A DNA stretch of 64,000 bases. Origin: Actinokineospora alba. GTDB lineage: Bacteria > Actinomycetota > Actinomycetes > Mycobacteriales > Pseudonocardiaceae. Shown here piece by piece: positions 1 to 8,441 of the stretch (its first letter is position 1; each line of letters opens with the position of its first letter). The stretch lies in NCBI RefSeq assembly GCF_004362515.1, contig NZ_SNXU01000001.1, positions 4,712,001 through 4,776,000 on the forward strand, read 5' to 3'. Both the position numbers and the translations under genes were made by a program. The notes under the pieces were generated by a model. That model ran no database searches, was not told the DNA's origin, and saw only the letters and a program-made list of their open reading frames with translations.

Positions 1-2
1 TG

Positions 3-440
3 TATGCCGACCGGATCACCGACTCGATGCAGCACGCCATCGACGAGACGAACCGCAGGCGCGCCAAGCAGATCGCGTACAACACCGAGCGCGGCCTCGA
101 CCCGCAGCCGCTCCGCAAGAAGATCAACGACATCCTCGACCGCGTCCTCAACGAGGCCACCGACGACGACTCGGTTCCCGTGGGCGGCTCGGGCCGCAAC
201 ACCTCTCGCGGCAAGCGGGCGGCGGGGGAGCCCGGCAACGCCCGAAGCGCCGGGATCGTCGGCGGTAAGGACGTCAAGTCCATGCCGCGCGCGGAACTGG
301 CGGACTTGGTGCAGCAGCTGACAGACCAGATGATGAACGCGGCCCGCGACCTCCAGTTCGAACTGGCGGCCCGCCTGCGCGACGAGATCCACGACCTGAA
401 GCGCGAACTGCGGGGGATGGACGCGGCCGGGATCAAGTAG
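3..440 (+). CDS. uvrB: Excinuclease ABC subunit B, C-terminal part (cut by window edge)
   Basis: The reading frame is open at the left edge and runs to a TAG at 438-440, giving the last 145 residues of UvrB, the damage-recognition helicase-like subunit of UvrABC nucleotide excision repair. It begins in the end of helicase domain 2 (ADRITDSM, then AIDETNRRRAKQIAYN), which is typical of UvrB. After a low-complexity Gly/Arg linker it ends in a UVR motif (about 295-426, ELADLVQQLTDQM and FELAARLRDEIHDLKRE) that contacts UvrC. The N-terminal ATPase motifs lie outside the window. Confidence 0.93.
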   Translation, partial: YADRITDSMQHAIDETNRRRAKQIAYNTERGLDPQPLRKKINDILDRVLNEATDDDSVPVGGSGRNTSRGKRAAGEPGNARSAGIVGGKDVKSMPRAELADLVQQLTDQMMNAARDLQFELAARLRDEIHDLKRELRGMDAAGIK

Positions 441-562
441 CCAACGGTCCGCCCGGCGAGATGGCGTCGGGATCGCGGTGACCTGGCCGCCGGCATCAGT
501 GCGGGAATAGGTCTGCCCCACCTCTTGTTTGAGAGTTCAACTACTAACAGGGGAGTGGGGCA

Positions 563-1645
563 ATGGGTCACGAGATCCTGGGCACGCGGCAGGAGCCGAC
601 GTTCGGGCTGGACACCTTCGGCGACCTGGAGATCGGCGCCGACGGTGAGCTGGTGAGCCAGGCGGAGGCGATCCGACAGGTGGTGGCCGAGGGAGTGCTG
701 GCCGACCAGGTCGGTGTGAACTATTTCGGCGTCGGCGAGCACCACCGGGCCGAGATGGCGGTGTCCTCACCCGACGTCGTGCTGGCCGCGATCGCGGGCC
801 AGACCGAACGCATCCGGCTCGGCACCGGCGTGACCGTGCTGAGCTCGGACGACCCGGTCCGGGTCTACGAGCGGTTCGCCACGCTGGACGCCGTGTCCCG
901 TGGCCGCGCGGAGGTCACGTTGGGCCGCGGGTCGTTCACCGAGTCGTTCCCGCTGTTCGGGCACTCGCTGGCCGACTACGACGTCCTGTTCGCCGAGAAG
1001 CTCGACCTGTTCACCCACCTGCAGGACGAGAAGCCGGTCACCTGGAGCGGGACGGTACGGCCGCCGCTGGAGCAGGCGCAGGCCTACCCGGTCACCGAGT
1101 CGGGCAGGCTGCCCGCGTGGGTCGGTGTCGGCGGCACGCCGCAGTCGGTGGTCCGGGCCGCCGCGTACGGGCTGCCGCTGGTGATGGCGGTGATCGGCGG
1201 GTCGCCGCAGCAGTTCGTCCCGCTGGCCGAGCTCTACCGGCGGGCACTGGCCGAGGCGGGCCACCCGGAGTTGCCGGTCGCCATGCACAGTCCGGGGCAC
1301 GTCGCCGAGACCGACGAACTCGCGCGGGCCCAACACTTCCCGCACCACCACGCGGCGTTCGCCAAGATCGGCGCCGAGCGGGGGTGGGCCCCGATGACCC
1401 GCGCCGACTACGACGCGATGGCAGGCCCGCGCGGCGCGCTGTTCGTCGGGTCGCCGGAGACCGTCGCGCAGAAGATCGCCTGGGCCGTGCGCACCCTCGG
1501 CCTGTCCCGTTTCCAGCTCAAGTACGGCGTCGGCGCACTGCCGCATGAGCAGCGGCTCGAGTCGATTCGGCTCTACGGCGAGCAGGTCGTGCCCCGGGTG
1601 AGGGAGCTTCTCGGCACCCAGGATCTCGCCACCTGGGCGTCCTGA
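563..1645 (+). CDS. LLM-class flavin-dependent oxidoreductase (luciferase-like)
   Basis: A 360-residue protein of the bacterial luciferase-like monooxygenase family, which uses reduced FMN or F420; the substrate cannot be told from sequence. The N-terminal region has the family motif YFGVGEHHRAEM, followed by TERIRLGTGVTVLSSDDPVRVYE and a GRGSF phosphate-binding region, and the C-terminal part has GSPETVAQKI. The length is normal for a single TIM-barrel member. An ATG at 563 is preceded by a purine-rich AGGGGAGTGGGG site, which fixes the start. It stands alone on the + strand between uvrB and the ArsR-type regulator. Confidence 0.85.
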   Translation: MGHEILGTRQEPTFGLDTFGDLEIGADGELVSQAEAIRQVVAEGVLADQVGVNYFGVGEHHRAEMAVSSPDVVLAAIAGQTERIRLGTGVTVLSSDDPVRVYERFATLDAVSRGRAEVTLGRGSFTESFPLFGHSLADYDVLFAEKLDLFTHLQDEKPVTWSGTVRPPLEQAQAYPVTESGRLPAWVGVGGTPQSVVRAAAYGLPLVMAVIGGSPQQFVPLAELYRRALAEAGHPELPVAMHSPGHVAETDELARAQHFPHHHAAFAKIGAERGWAPMTRADYDAMAGPRGALFVGSPETVAQKIAWAVRTLGLSRFQLKYGVGALPHEQRLESIRLYGEQVVPRVRELLGTQDLATWAS

Positions 1646-1691
1646 CCACACTTCGGCCGCCACCGAACCGTCCACAGGGCATCCTGGAGCC

Positions 1692-2366
1692 ATGTCCGCC
1701 CACGACCTGGCCAAGCTCGCCGCCCTCCTCGCCGACGAGACGAGGGCGGGCTTCTGCCTGGCCCTCCTGGACGGCCGAGCGTGGACGGCGACCGAGCTTG
1801 GCAACGCAGCCGGTGTCGCCAAGTCCACCGCGTCGGAGCACCTGAGCAAACTCGTCGAAGGCGGTTTGCTCGCCGAGGAACGCCAGGGCAGACACCGCTA
1901 CGTCCGCCTGGCCGACCCCGGCACCGCCGAGCTCATCGAGCTGATGATGACCAGGTTCTCGCCCGCCCCCACGAAGACGCTCAAAGCCGCCACCACGAAC
2001 AAGGCAATGGCCGCCGCCCGCACCTGCTACGACCACCTCGCGGGCACGCTCGGCGTCGGCATCGCCGATGCCATGCGGGCCAACGGATTGCTGGACAACA
2101 ACCTCAGCGTCACCGAGAAGGGCGCGGCGTGGTTCGGCGACCTGGAGGTCGACCTGAGGTCAGGCACCCGGCCCGTCGCCCGGGCCTGTCTCGACTGGAC
2201 TGTGCGCAGGCCGCACCTCGCCGGTGCCGCCGGGGCGGCCCTGTGCGCCACGCTGATGGCCCGGCGGTGGGTAGTCCGCGTCGGTACTTCGCGGGCTGTC
2301 CGACTGACCGACGCGGGCGGTGACGCGCTCTTTGGCCTGCTCGGCGTCCGGCTTGCGCCGCAGTGA
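1692..2366 (+). CDS. ArsR-family winged-helix transcriptional regulator
   Basis: A 224-residue ArsR/SmtB-type repressor. Residues about 5-75 form the winged helix (ADETRAGFCLALLDG, then TATELGNAAGVAKSTASEHL and a basic wing GRHRYVRLA). The C-terminal half carries the family's CLDWT and RRPHLAGAAGAALC segments, seen in a subfamily of larger actinobacterial ArsR proteins without an obvious metal site. Its last 207 bases are antisense to the 3' end of the MFS gene that ends at 2160. The partner suggests, but does not prove, control of that exporter. Confidence 0.85.
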   Translation: MSAHDLAKLAALLADETRAGFCLALLDGRAWTATELGNAAGVAKSTASEHLSKLVEGGLLAEERQGRHRYVRLADPGTAELIELMMTRFSPAPTKTLKAATTNKAMAAARTCYDHLAGTLGVGIADAMRANGLLDNNLSVTEKGAAWFGDLEVDLRSGTRPVARACLDWTVRRPHLAGAAGAALCATLMARRWVVRVGTSRAVRLTDAGGDALFGLLGVRLAPQ

Positions 2367-3560
2367 GCCGACGGCGGGCACGAAGCACACCGCCAGGACG
2401 GCGGCCGCGACCAGGATCGCGGCGCCGGTGAGCGTGGCGGACACGCCGAAGTGCTTCGCCAGTGGACCCACGGCGATCTCGCCCAACGGGATGGCGATGA
2501 ACGAGCCGAGGGCATCGTAGGAGTACACCCGGGCAAGGCGGTCCTGCGGGACGTTCTCCTGCAGCGCCAAGTCCCACGCGATGCCGAACTGCTCGACCGC
2601 GATGCCGCCCACGAACATCACCATCAGCAACGGGATCATCATCGGCGCGTGCGCCAACACCACCAGCACCACCGACTGCGACCCGAGCAGCGCGGTGCCG
2701 AACAGCAGCGCCCGCGACGGCAGCCACCGGCTGGCCACGATGCCGCCGAGCAGCGACCCCACGGTCTGCGCGCCGAGGACCAGGCCCCAGGCGAACCGGC
2801 CGATGGTCGAGTCCGCGATGGACGGGCCGAGCACGAACACACCGGCCACCACGGCCGCGTTGATCACCATCAGCCCCGCCACGACCGACCACACCCAGGA
2901 GCGCGCGGTGAACTCGCGCCACCCCGCGCGGATGTCGGCGAGCGGGCGGGTCGGGGCGGTCTCGTCGATCTCGGGGGCGTCGACCCGGGCGTAGCAGACC
3001 GCCGCGACCGCGAAGACGAGCGCGGTCGCCGAGATCGCCCAGCCGGGCCCGGCGAACGCGGCGACCATCCCGCCCAGCGACGCCCCGGCGATCATGGCGG
3101 TGTTGACGCCCATCCGGACCACGGCGTTGGCCTGCCGCAGCAGGTGTGTCGGGACGGTCTGCGGGGTCAGCGCCGAGGCCGCGGGCAGCGACACCGCGGA
3201 GACCGCACCGTTGACCACGCTCAGCACGACAAGCAGCGGCACGGTCGCGAATCCCATGAGGACCGCGGCGCCGGTCAGCGCCTGTGACACCGCGGCGGCG
3301 ATGCTGGCGCCCTGCAGGATCACCCCGCGCGGCAGCCGGTCGGCCAGCACGCCGCCCATGAGCAGCAGCGTCACGTTGGCGATCGAGCGGGCGCCGACGA
3401 CCAGGCCCAGCGCGATGACCGAGCCGGTCAGGTCCAGCACGGCGAACGCGAGCGCGATGGGCGCGATGGAGTTGGCCAGGTACGTCGCCACCCGGCCGGT
3501 CGCGAGCCTGCGGAACATGCTGTGCCGCAAGGGTTCGAACATGCCGGTCGTCGAGGTCAT
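2160..3560 (-). CDS. MFS transporter (EntS/MFS_3-like exporter)
   Basis: A 466-residue major facilitator protein with about twelve hydrophobic helices, beginning MTSTTGMFEPLRHSMFRRLATGRVA. The loop between helices 2 and 3 reads GGVLADRLPRG, a variant of the MFS motif A. The family includes macrolide and siderophore exporters; the substrate is unknown. The last helix ends near residue 395; the final roughly 70 residues are charged and proline-rich, look unlike the rest, and are encoded antisense to the convergent ArsR gene. The end of the functional protein may therefore be earlier in evolution, with the stop lost. The ATG at 3560 was chosen as the longest open start. Confidence 0.82.
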   Translation of the reverse strand: MTSTTGMFEPLRHSMFRRLATGRVATYLANSIAPIALAFAVLDLTGSVIALGLVVGARSIANVTLLLMGGVLADRLPRGVILQGASIAAAVSQALTGAAVLMGFATVPLLVVLSVVNGAVSAVSLPAASALTPQTVPTHLLRQANAVVRMGVNTAMIAGASLGGMVAAFAGPGWAISATALVFAVAAVCYARVDAPEIDETAPTRPLADIRAGWREFTARSWVWSVVAGLMVINAAVVAGVFVLGPSIADSTIGRFAWGLVLGAQTVGSLLGGIVASRWLPSRALLFGTALLGSQSVVLVVLAHAPMMIPLLMVMFVGGIAVEQFGIAWDLALQENVPQDRLARVYSYDALGSFIAIPLGEIAVGPLAKHFGVSATLTGAAILVAAAVLAVCFVPAVGSLRRKPDAEQAKERVTARVGQSDSPRSTDADYPPPGHQRGAQGRPGGTGEVRPAHSPVETGPGDGPGA

Positions 3561-3644
3561 GGGCGTCCGTCGCGGGTCGGGGATTCGGCCGCTTGGAGTA
3601 TGCCGCTCCCGCGTTCCACGTGCGGGTGGTTCAGCGGAATTCGA

Positions 3645-4442
3645 TCAGGAGATGGTCTCCAGGAAGCCGGTGATGTGGCCGGTCAGCCGCTCGGGCCGGA
3701 AACGCAGTTCGAAGGGACTCTCCGCCTCGACGAACAGGGAGTTGGGCAGTTCGTTGGCGAGCATGTCCGCGTCGCCGAAGGGGTGGATCGGGTCGCGGCG
3801 GTGTCCGATCACCAAGGCGGGGGCGGTGATCGCCATGCGCAGCGCCTTTGGCGGGGCGATGCGGCCGAAGAAGATCCCGTGCACGGCCGCGGCCATGGCG
3901 GCGGGCTCCTGGCGCAGGGTGTCGGTGACGACGTCGACCCACTGGTCGCCGCTGGGCACCTTGTCCGCCAGCCACGCCACGCCCCGGACCACCGCGGGCA
4001 GGAAGCGGGCGGTGAACAGCAGCGGGGCGAACGCCATCAGGCCCGCGACGATGGCGTTGTCCAGGACCGGCATCTCGATGACCAGGCCGAGGACACGCTC
4101 CGGGGCCGCGACGGCGACCTCCAGGGAGACGTTGGCGCCTAGCGACGTGCCGCCGATGACGGCCTGGTCGACGCCGAGGTGGTCGAGCAGGGCCACGACC
4201 TGGGTGGCCCAGATGGACATCGAGTACTCCCAGGACCGCGTCGGCCGGTCTGACTCGCCGTGGCCGAGCAGGTCGAGGGTGATCACCCGGTAGCCCGCGT
4301 CGGCCAGCGACCTGGCCAGCGGCGCGTGCATGCGCCGGGTCATCAGCTGGCCGTGGGTGAGCACGACGAGCGTGTCGCCCGTGCCGAACTCGGTGTAGCG
4401 CAGGGTGTGGCCGCCGGTGGTGAAGGACCGCGCGAGTTCCAT
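3645..4442 (-). CDS. Alpha/beta hydrolase
   Basis: A 265-residue alpha/beta-hydrolase fold protein. The oxyanion-side motif LTHGQ is near residue 30, DLLGHGESD follows at 57-65, and the nucleophile elbow GGTSLGAN places the catalytic serine at residue 100. An acidic residue in the RRDPIHPFGDAD region and a histidine near the C-terminus (GHITGF) can complete the triad. The substrate is unknown. It lies 26 bases after a small gene on the same strand, so the two are probably cotranscribed. Confidence 0.85.
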   Translation of the reverse strand: MELARSFTTGGHTLRYTEFGTGDTLVVLTHGQLMTRRMHAPLARSLADAGYRVITLDLLGHGESDRPTRSWEYSMSIWATQVVALLDHLGVDQAVIGGTSLGANVSLEVAVAAPERVLGLVIEMPVLDNAIVAGLMAFAPLLFTARFLPAVVRGVAWLADKVPSGDQWVDVVTDTLRQEPAAMAAAVHGIFFGRIAPPKALRMAITAPALVIGHRRDPIHPFGDADMLANELPNSLFVEAESPFELRFRPERLTGHITGFLETIS

Positions 4443-4468
4443 GCCGAGAGGTTACTCGGCGGTACGGC

Positions 4469-4627
4469 TTATTCGGGCCGCCTGCGCCTGCCCGCGCTCG
4501 CGCCTGCCTTGGCCTCCGCCTGTTCGGCCGCGTCCTGCTTCGGCTGTTCCGGCTTGGCCGAGTTCGCCGCCATCTCCCGCAGCAGTTCGTCGAAGATCGG
4601 CGTCGACATAGCGGTCTGGCCTGCCAT
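4469..4627 (-). CDS. Small hypothetical protein, 52 aa
   Basis: A short reading frame encoding 52 residues, beginning MAGQTAMSTPIFDELLREMA and ending in an Arg-rich tail (RRRRPE). It is preceded by a GGGAGA ribosome-binding site 5 to 8 bases before the ATG at 4627, and shows the expected third-position GC preference. The middle is Ala/Lys/Glu-rich and probably disordered or helical. An internal ATG (MSTPIFDEL) is a possible alternative start. It sits just upstream of the alpha/beta hydrolase and is likely in the same transcript. I do not recognise a function. Confidence 0.55.
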   Translation of the reverse strand: MAGQTAMSTPIFDELLREMAANSAKPEQPKQDAAEQAEAKAGASAGRRRRPE

Positions 4628-4805
4628 GCGGGTCTCCCATCGCTCCCGTTCCGGACTCGGAATTTACCCCGCGCCCGGGTACAGCCTGGCAAACCAGGCC
4701 TTGCACGATCGGGGGAACCCGGCAGCGTGGCTTGACATACCCCGAGTAGAACCCCCGTCCCAGACGCAGGCAGACAACTGGTTACTCGTGGGTAATAATA
4801 GCCGC

Positions 4806-5630
4806 ATGACAGAAAACCTGGTGTCCCTCAAAGTCGACGTCGCCGATCATGTGGCCGAGGTGACCCTGCTCGGCCCGGGCAAGGGCAACGCGATGGGACC
4901 GGACTTCTGGCGCGAGCTGCCGGTGGTCTTCAACGCCCTCGACGCCGACCCCGAGGTCCGCGCGGTCGTCATCACCGGCAGCGGCGCGCACTTCTCCTAC
5001 GGGCTCGACCTGCCCGCGATGATGGGCTCCTGGGCCGACATGCTCGGCCCCGACAGCCTGGCGGGCGCGCGCACCCGGTTCTTGGACACGATCCGCGACC
5101 TGCAGAACGCGGTCACCTCGGTCGCCGCGTGCCGCAAGCCGGTCATCGCCGCGGTCAGCGGCTGGTGCATCGGCGGCGGTGTGGACGTCATCGCGGCCGC
5201 CGACATCCGCCTGGCCAGCGCCGACGCGAAGTTCAGCGTCCGCGAGGTGAAGGTCGCGATCGTCGCCGACCTGGGCAGCCTGCAGCGCCTCTCCGGCATC
5301 ATCGGCGAGGGCCACCTGCGCGAACTCGCCTTCACCGGCAAGGACATCGACGCCGAGCGCGCCCGCGCGATCAACCTCGTCAACGACGTCCACCCTGACC
5401 AGGCCACCCTGCTCGACGCCGCCCGCGCGCTGGCCGCCGAGATCGCGCAGAACCCGCCGCTGGTCGTGCAGGGCACCAAGGACGTGCTCGGCCAGGACCG
5501 CGACCGCCGCGTCGCCGACGGCCTGCGCTACGTCGCCGCCTGGAACTCCGCCTTCCTCCCCAGCAAGGACCTAGGCGAAGCCGTCCAATCCTTCCTGGAA
5601 CGCCGCCCCCCCAACTTCACCGGCGAATAA
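4806..5630 (+). CDS. Crotonase-family enoyl-CoA hydratase / dienoyl-CoA isomerase-like
   Basis: A 274-residue crotonase-fold protein. The oxyanion-hole regions are GAHFSYGLDLPAM (about 60-72) and SGWCIGGGVD (118-127). Asp127, Glu147 and Asp155 have exactly the spacing (20 and 8 residues) of the Asp-Glu-Asp set of mammalian delta3,5-delta2,4-dienoyl-CoA isomerase, including the REVKVAIVADLGSLQRL context, so an isomerase role in oxidation of unsaturated acyl-CoAs is more likely than plain hydration. The open frame runs far upstream; the ATG at 4806 is chosen because the family begins there. Confidence 0.88.
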   Translation: MTENLVSLKVDVADHVAEVTLLGPGKGNAMGPDFWRELPVVFNALDADPEVRAVVITGSGAHFSYGLDLPAMMGSWADMLGPDSLAGARTRFLDTIRDLQNAVTSVAACRKPVIAAVSGWCIGGGVDVIAAADIRLASADAKFSVREVKVAIVADLGSLQRLSGIIGEGHLRELAFTGKDIDAERARAINLVNDVHPDQATLLDAARALAAEIAQNPPLVVQGTKDVLGQDRDRRVADGLRYVAAWNSAFLPSKDLGEAVQSFLERRPPNFTGE

Positions 5631-5640
5631 CCGCGAGTCG

Positions 5641-5760
5641 CCCCTCCCGGCAAACGAGTCGCCCCTTCCGGCGAATGAGTTCGACCTTCGCGACTCCCGA
5701 ATGTCGAACTCACTTGCCTGGCGGGGCGACTCGCTTGCCTGGCGGGGCGACTCGCGGGGT
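5641..5760. repeat. Intergenic short inverted/direct repeats between convergent genes
   Basis: The convergent junction holds alternating units CGAGTCGCCCC and its complement GGGGCGACTCG, together with GAGTTCGAC / GTCGAACTC, spaced by short linkers such as CTTGCCTGGC. They can fold into hairpins and could stop transcription from either side. The last two direct copies run into the 3' end of the FAD oxidase gene, where they encode a repeated RVAPPGK. Confidence 0.7.
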
Positions 5761-7089
5761 TAGGACGCCGGGGTTGAGGAGGCTGGTGGGGTCGAAGGCG
5801 TGCTTGATGGCGGTGTAGAGGGCGCGTTCGGCGGGGGAGCGGGTTAGGTGCAGCCAGGGGGATTTGGCCACGCCTATGCCGTGTTCGGCTGAGATGGTGC
5901 CGCCGTGGGCGGCGGCGGCGCGCAGGACGGCCTCGGTGATCCGGTCCTCGTCGGTGCCCGCGCCGACCACGTTGACATGGAAGTTGCCCTCGGCCAAGTG
6001 TCCAAAGAGGACCAACGTGCCGGTGGTGACGATCGAGCGCACCTCGCGCTCGAACTCCGCGGCGGCCGCCGGTGGCACGCCGACGTCGAGTTTCAACGGC
6101 GTGCCAAGGGAATTGACCGCGTCGGCGTGCCCCTCCCGCAGCGTCCACAGCGCCCGGCGGGAGGGCTCGTCGACCGCCAGGGCCGAGTCGAGCACCCCGG
6201 ACAGGCCCTCGACGGCGGCACCGAGCGCCTCCGTGGGATCGGTGTCGTCGGCGCACTCCACGAGCAGGTACACCGGGTGCGCCACCGCGAACGGCGGTGG
6301 CACCTTCCGATGGGCGCACACCAGCCGCGCGCCGTCGTCGTAGAACACCTCCGCCGAGGTCAACGACGGCAGCGCCCGCAACGCCGCCACCGCGGCGACC
6401 GCGTCGGACGTGCTCGCGAACGCCAGCGTCGCCGTCGCCCTGCAAGCGAATGCCGGGATCAGCCGCAGCCGGACCGCGGTGATCACCGCGAGGGTGCCCT
6501 CGCTGCCGGTGAGCAGGCCCGCGAGGTCGTAGCCGGTGCTGTCCTTGTCCAGCCCCGAAAGCGTCCCCACGACCCGCCCGTCGGCCAGGACCGCCTCCAC
6601 TCCGGCGACCTGCTCGCGCATCGACCCCCACCGCAGCACCCGCAGCCCGCCCGCGTTGGTCGCCACCATCCCGCCGACAGTCGCGCTGTCGCGCGAGGCG
6701 ATGTCGACCGCGAAGTCCAGCCCGGAACCCGCCGCGTGCGCCCGAAGCGCGGCCAACGTGACGCCCGCGCCCGCTGTCACCTGCCTGCTTGCTCCATCAA
6801 CCTCGCCGAGAGCGTCGAGCCGGGTCAGGCTGAGCAGAACCTCGCCGTGGTGGGCGATCCCGCCACCGACCAGACCGGTGTTTCCGCCCTGCGGGACCAC
6901 GCCGACGCCTTCGTCGCGGCACAGCCGCAGCACCTCGGCGACCTGCTCGCGGTCGGCGGGCCGGACGACGAATCGGGCGTGGCCGCGGTATCTGCCGGTC
7001 CAATCCGTCGTGAAACCCATGCACAGGGCCGCATCCGTGAGGACATGGTCGTCACCCACCGTCGAGACGAGCCGCCGGACGAGGCTCAC
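5710..7089 (-). CDS. FAD-binding oxidoreductase (D-lactate / 2-hydroxyglutarate dehydrogenase-like)
   Basis: A 459-residue FAD-linked oxidase of the vanillyl-alcohol-oxidase fold. The N-terminal PCMH-type FAD domain (about 35-212) has VVPQGGNTGLVGG and the ATVGGMVATNAGG segment, and the C-terminal oxidase domain has the HLAEGNFHVNV and ISAEHGIGVAK motifs typical of D-2-hydroxyacid dehydrogenases (GlcD/DLD/D2HGDH). The exact hydroxyacid is not determined. The final 14 residues are a direct repeat, RVAPPGKRVAPPGK, encoded by the intergenic repeat, so the original stop was probably upstream. Confidence 0.88.
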   Translation of the reverse strand: MSLVRRLVSTVGDDHVLTDAALCMGFTTDWTGRYRGHARFVVRPADREQVAEVLRLCRDEGVGVVPQGGNTGLVGGGIAHHGEVLLSLTRLDALGEVDGASRQVTAGAGVTLAALRAHAAGSGLDFAVDIASRDSATVGGMVATNAGGLRVLRWGSMREQVAGVEAVLADGRVVGTLSGLDKDSTGYDLAGLLTGSEGTLAVITAVRLRLIPAFACRATATLAFASTSDAVAAVAALRALPSLTSAEVFYDDGARLVCAHRKVPPPFAVAHPVYLLVECADDTDPTEALGAAVEGLSGVLDSALAVDEPSRRALWTLREGHADAVNSLGTPLKLDVGVPPAAAAEFEREVRSIVTTGTLVLFGHLAEGNFHVNVVGAGTDEDRITEAVLRAAAAHGGTISAEHGIGVAKSPWLHLTRSPAERALYTAIKHAFDPTSLLNPGVLTPRVAPPGKRVAPPGK

Positions 7090-7225
7090 AGGACCCCTTT
7101 CAGGGTGCGCAATGTCGCTCTGTGTGGGCCAGGAAGTGGAACAACTCCACCAGTCAGGCGTCCACTAGGTGAACAGGCTAACGAAGCCGATCCCGTGATC
7201 GACACTTCTGACGGAGGTGGGCGAG

Positions 7226-7477
7226 ATGAGCGAGGCGATCTCGGAGTTCGAACCCGAGTCGGGTCAGCCCGCGCTGACCCAGACGCACCCGCGTAGACTG
7301 CCCACCTTGCCCTGCAGCGTCGTGTGGAGCCGCGGGCGCGCCTACGTCCTGGAAGCTGTGGACGGTAACGCGTTCTGGGTCGGTTTCGACCGCTATGGCC
7401 GATTGCGTTCGCTGAGCAGATCCGCGCTCGAGCGGCAGGGTTGGACCCACCATCGTGCTGAACGGAAGACAGCGTGA
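7226..7477 (+). CDS. Small hypothetical protein, tandem paralogue 1
   Basis: An 83-residue protein with an acidic N-terminus and a compact core: LPTLPCSVVWSRGRAYVLE, then FWVGFDRYGRLRSLS and QGWTHHRA. The core is clearly homologous to the next gene, showing a tandem duplication. The ATG at 7226 was chosen over the upstream GTG at 7217 because GGAGG at 7213-7217 is correctly spaced for it. Its TGA overlaps the GTG of the next gene (GTGA at 7474-7477), so translation is coupled. I do not recognise a functional family; it looks like a small beta-rich cytoplasmic protein. Confidence 0.75.
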   Translation: MSEAISEFEPESGQPALTQTHPRRLPTLPCSVVWSRGRAYVLEAVDGNAFWVGFDRYGRLRSLSRSALERQGWTHHRAERKTA

Positions 7478-7683
7478 ACGACATCGCGGCCAGACCCGTG
7501 ATCCGCAAGCCCCGCCCCCTCCCGACCGTTCCCTGCAGCGTCGTCTGGAGCAAAGGCCACCCTTTCGTCCTTGAGCGGTTCGCGGGCACGGCCCGCTGGG
7601 TCGGCATGGACACCTATGGCAGGCCCTGCGCCCTGACCCCGACCGCGCTCGACACCCAAGGCTGGTCGCACCGCCGAGCCTGA
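7474..7683 (+). CDS. Small hypothetical protein, tandem paralogue 2
   Basis: A 69-residue protein whose core (LPTVPCSVVWSKGHPFVLE, ARWVGMDTYGRPCAL, DTQGWSHRRA) aligns along its length with the core of the preceding gene. The invariant residues are PCSVVW, the VG-D/DxYGR pair and the QGW-H-RA end. It starts at a GTG overlapping the upstream stop. The function is unknown. The conserved Cys in PCSVVW and the Trp residues are worth noting, since both copies keep them. Confidence 0.75.
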   Translation: MNDIAARPVIRKPRPLPTVPCSVVWSKGHPFVLERFAGTARWVGMDTYGRPCALTPTALDTQGWSHRRA

Positions 7684-7707
7684 AACGGGCCGATTACGCT
7701 CCCGCTC

Positions 7708-8310
7708 ATGGCCGCACGCGACGGGGAACCGTCTGACCGGGGATCCGACCGGGTCCTCACCATCCCCAACGCGCTCAGCGCGCTGCGCCTGGCCGGTGTG
7801 CCGGTGTTCCTGTACCTGCTGCTGGTGCCGCACGCCGACGGGTGGGCGATCGCCATCCTGATGTTCAGCGGGTTCACCGACTGGCTCGACGGCAAGATCG
7901 CCCGCTGGCTCGACCAGGCCAGCAGGCTCGGCGCGCTGCTCGACCCGCTGGCGGACCGGCTCTACACCCTCGCCACGATCGTCGCGTTCGTCCTGCGCGA
8001 CATCGTGCCGTGGTGGGTGGCGGCCGTCCTGATCGCGCGCGACGTGGTCGTGGCGGGGTGCATCGCGCTGCTGAGGCGTCGCGGTTTCGGCCCGCCGGAG
8101 GTCACCTACATCGGCAAGGCGGCGACGTTCAACCTGATGTACGCCTTCCCGCTGCTGCTCCTCGCCGAGGGCACCTCGACGCTGGCAACCGTCGTCCGGC
8201 CGGTCTCGTACGCCCTGGCCATCTGGGGCGGCGCGCTGTTCCTGTGGTCGGGTGCGCTCTACCTCGTGCAGACGCGGGCCGCGCTGCGGTCGAAGACCCC
8301 GGTCGCGTAG
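7708..8310 (+). CDS. CDP-alcohol phosphatidyltransferase (PgsA-like)
   Basis: A 200-residue polytopic membrane enzyme. The signature D-x2-D-G-x2-A-R-x8-G-x3-D-x3-D is complete, with Asp58, Asp61, Gly62, Ala65, Arg66, Gly75, Asp79 and Asp83 (FTDWLDGKIARWLD, then GALLDPLADRL). Such enzymes transfer a phosphatidyl group from CDP-diacylglycerol to an alcohol such as glycerol-3-phosphate. The position upstream of garA matches the place of pgsA2 in mycobacteria, so phosphatidylglycerol-phosphate or cardiolipin synthesis is likely, although the acceptor is not shown. Confidence 0.88.
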   Translation: MAARDGEPSDRGSDRVLTIPNALSALRLAGVPVFLYLLLVPHADGWAIAILMFSGFTDWLDGKIARWLDQASRLGALLDPLADRLYTLATIVAFVLRDIVPWWVAAVLIARDVVVAGCIALLRRRGFGPPEVTYIGKAATFNLMYAFPLLLLAEGTSTLATVVRPVSYALAIWGGALFLWSGALYLVQTRAALRSKTPVA

Positions 8311-8441
8311 CGGACCGAACCCGCCGCGTGAGACGATCTTCGTTCGATCGTTCGGGCTGGAGGGGAGCCACCGGCCCGGCTGCTGATCGCGCACGGTACG
8401 TTGGCAGTGTTCAACGTAATAGGACAGCAGGAGGAGCTCAG

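Noticed and set aside
7136..7150. GTGGA-N5-TCCAC inverted repeat before the FAD oxidase
   Set aside because: It is short and no adjacent regulator supports an operator role.
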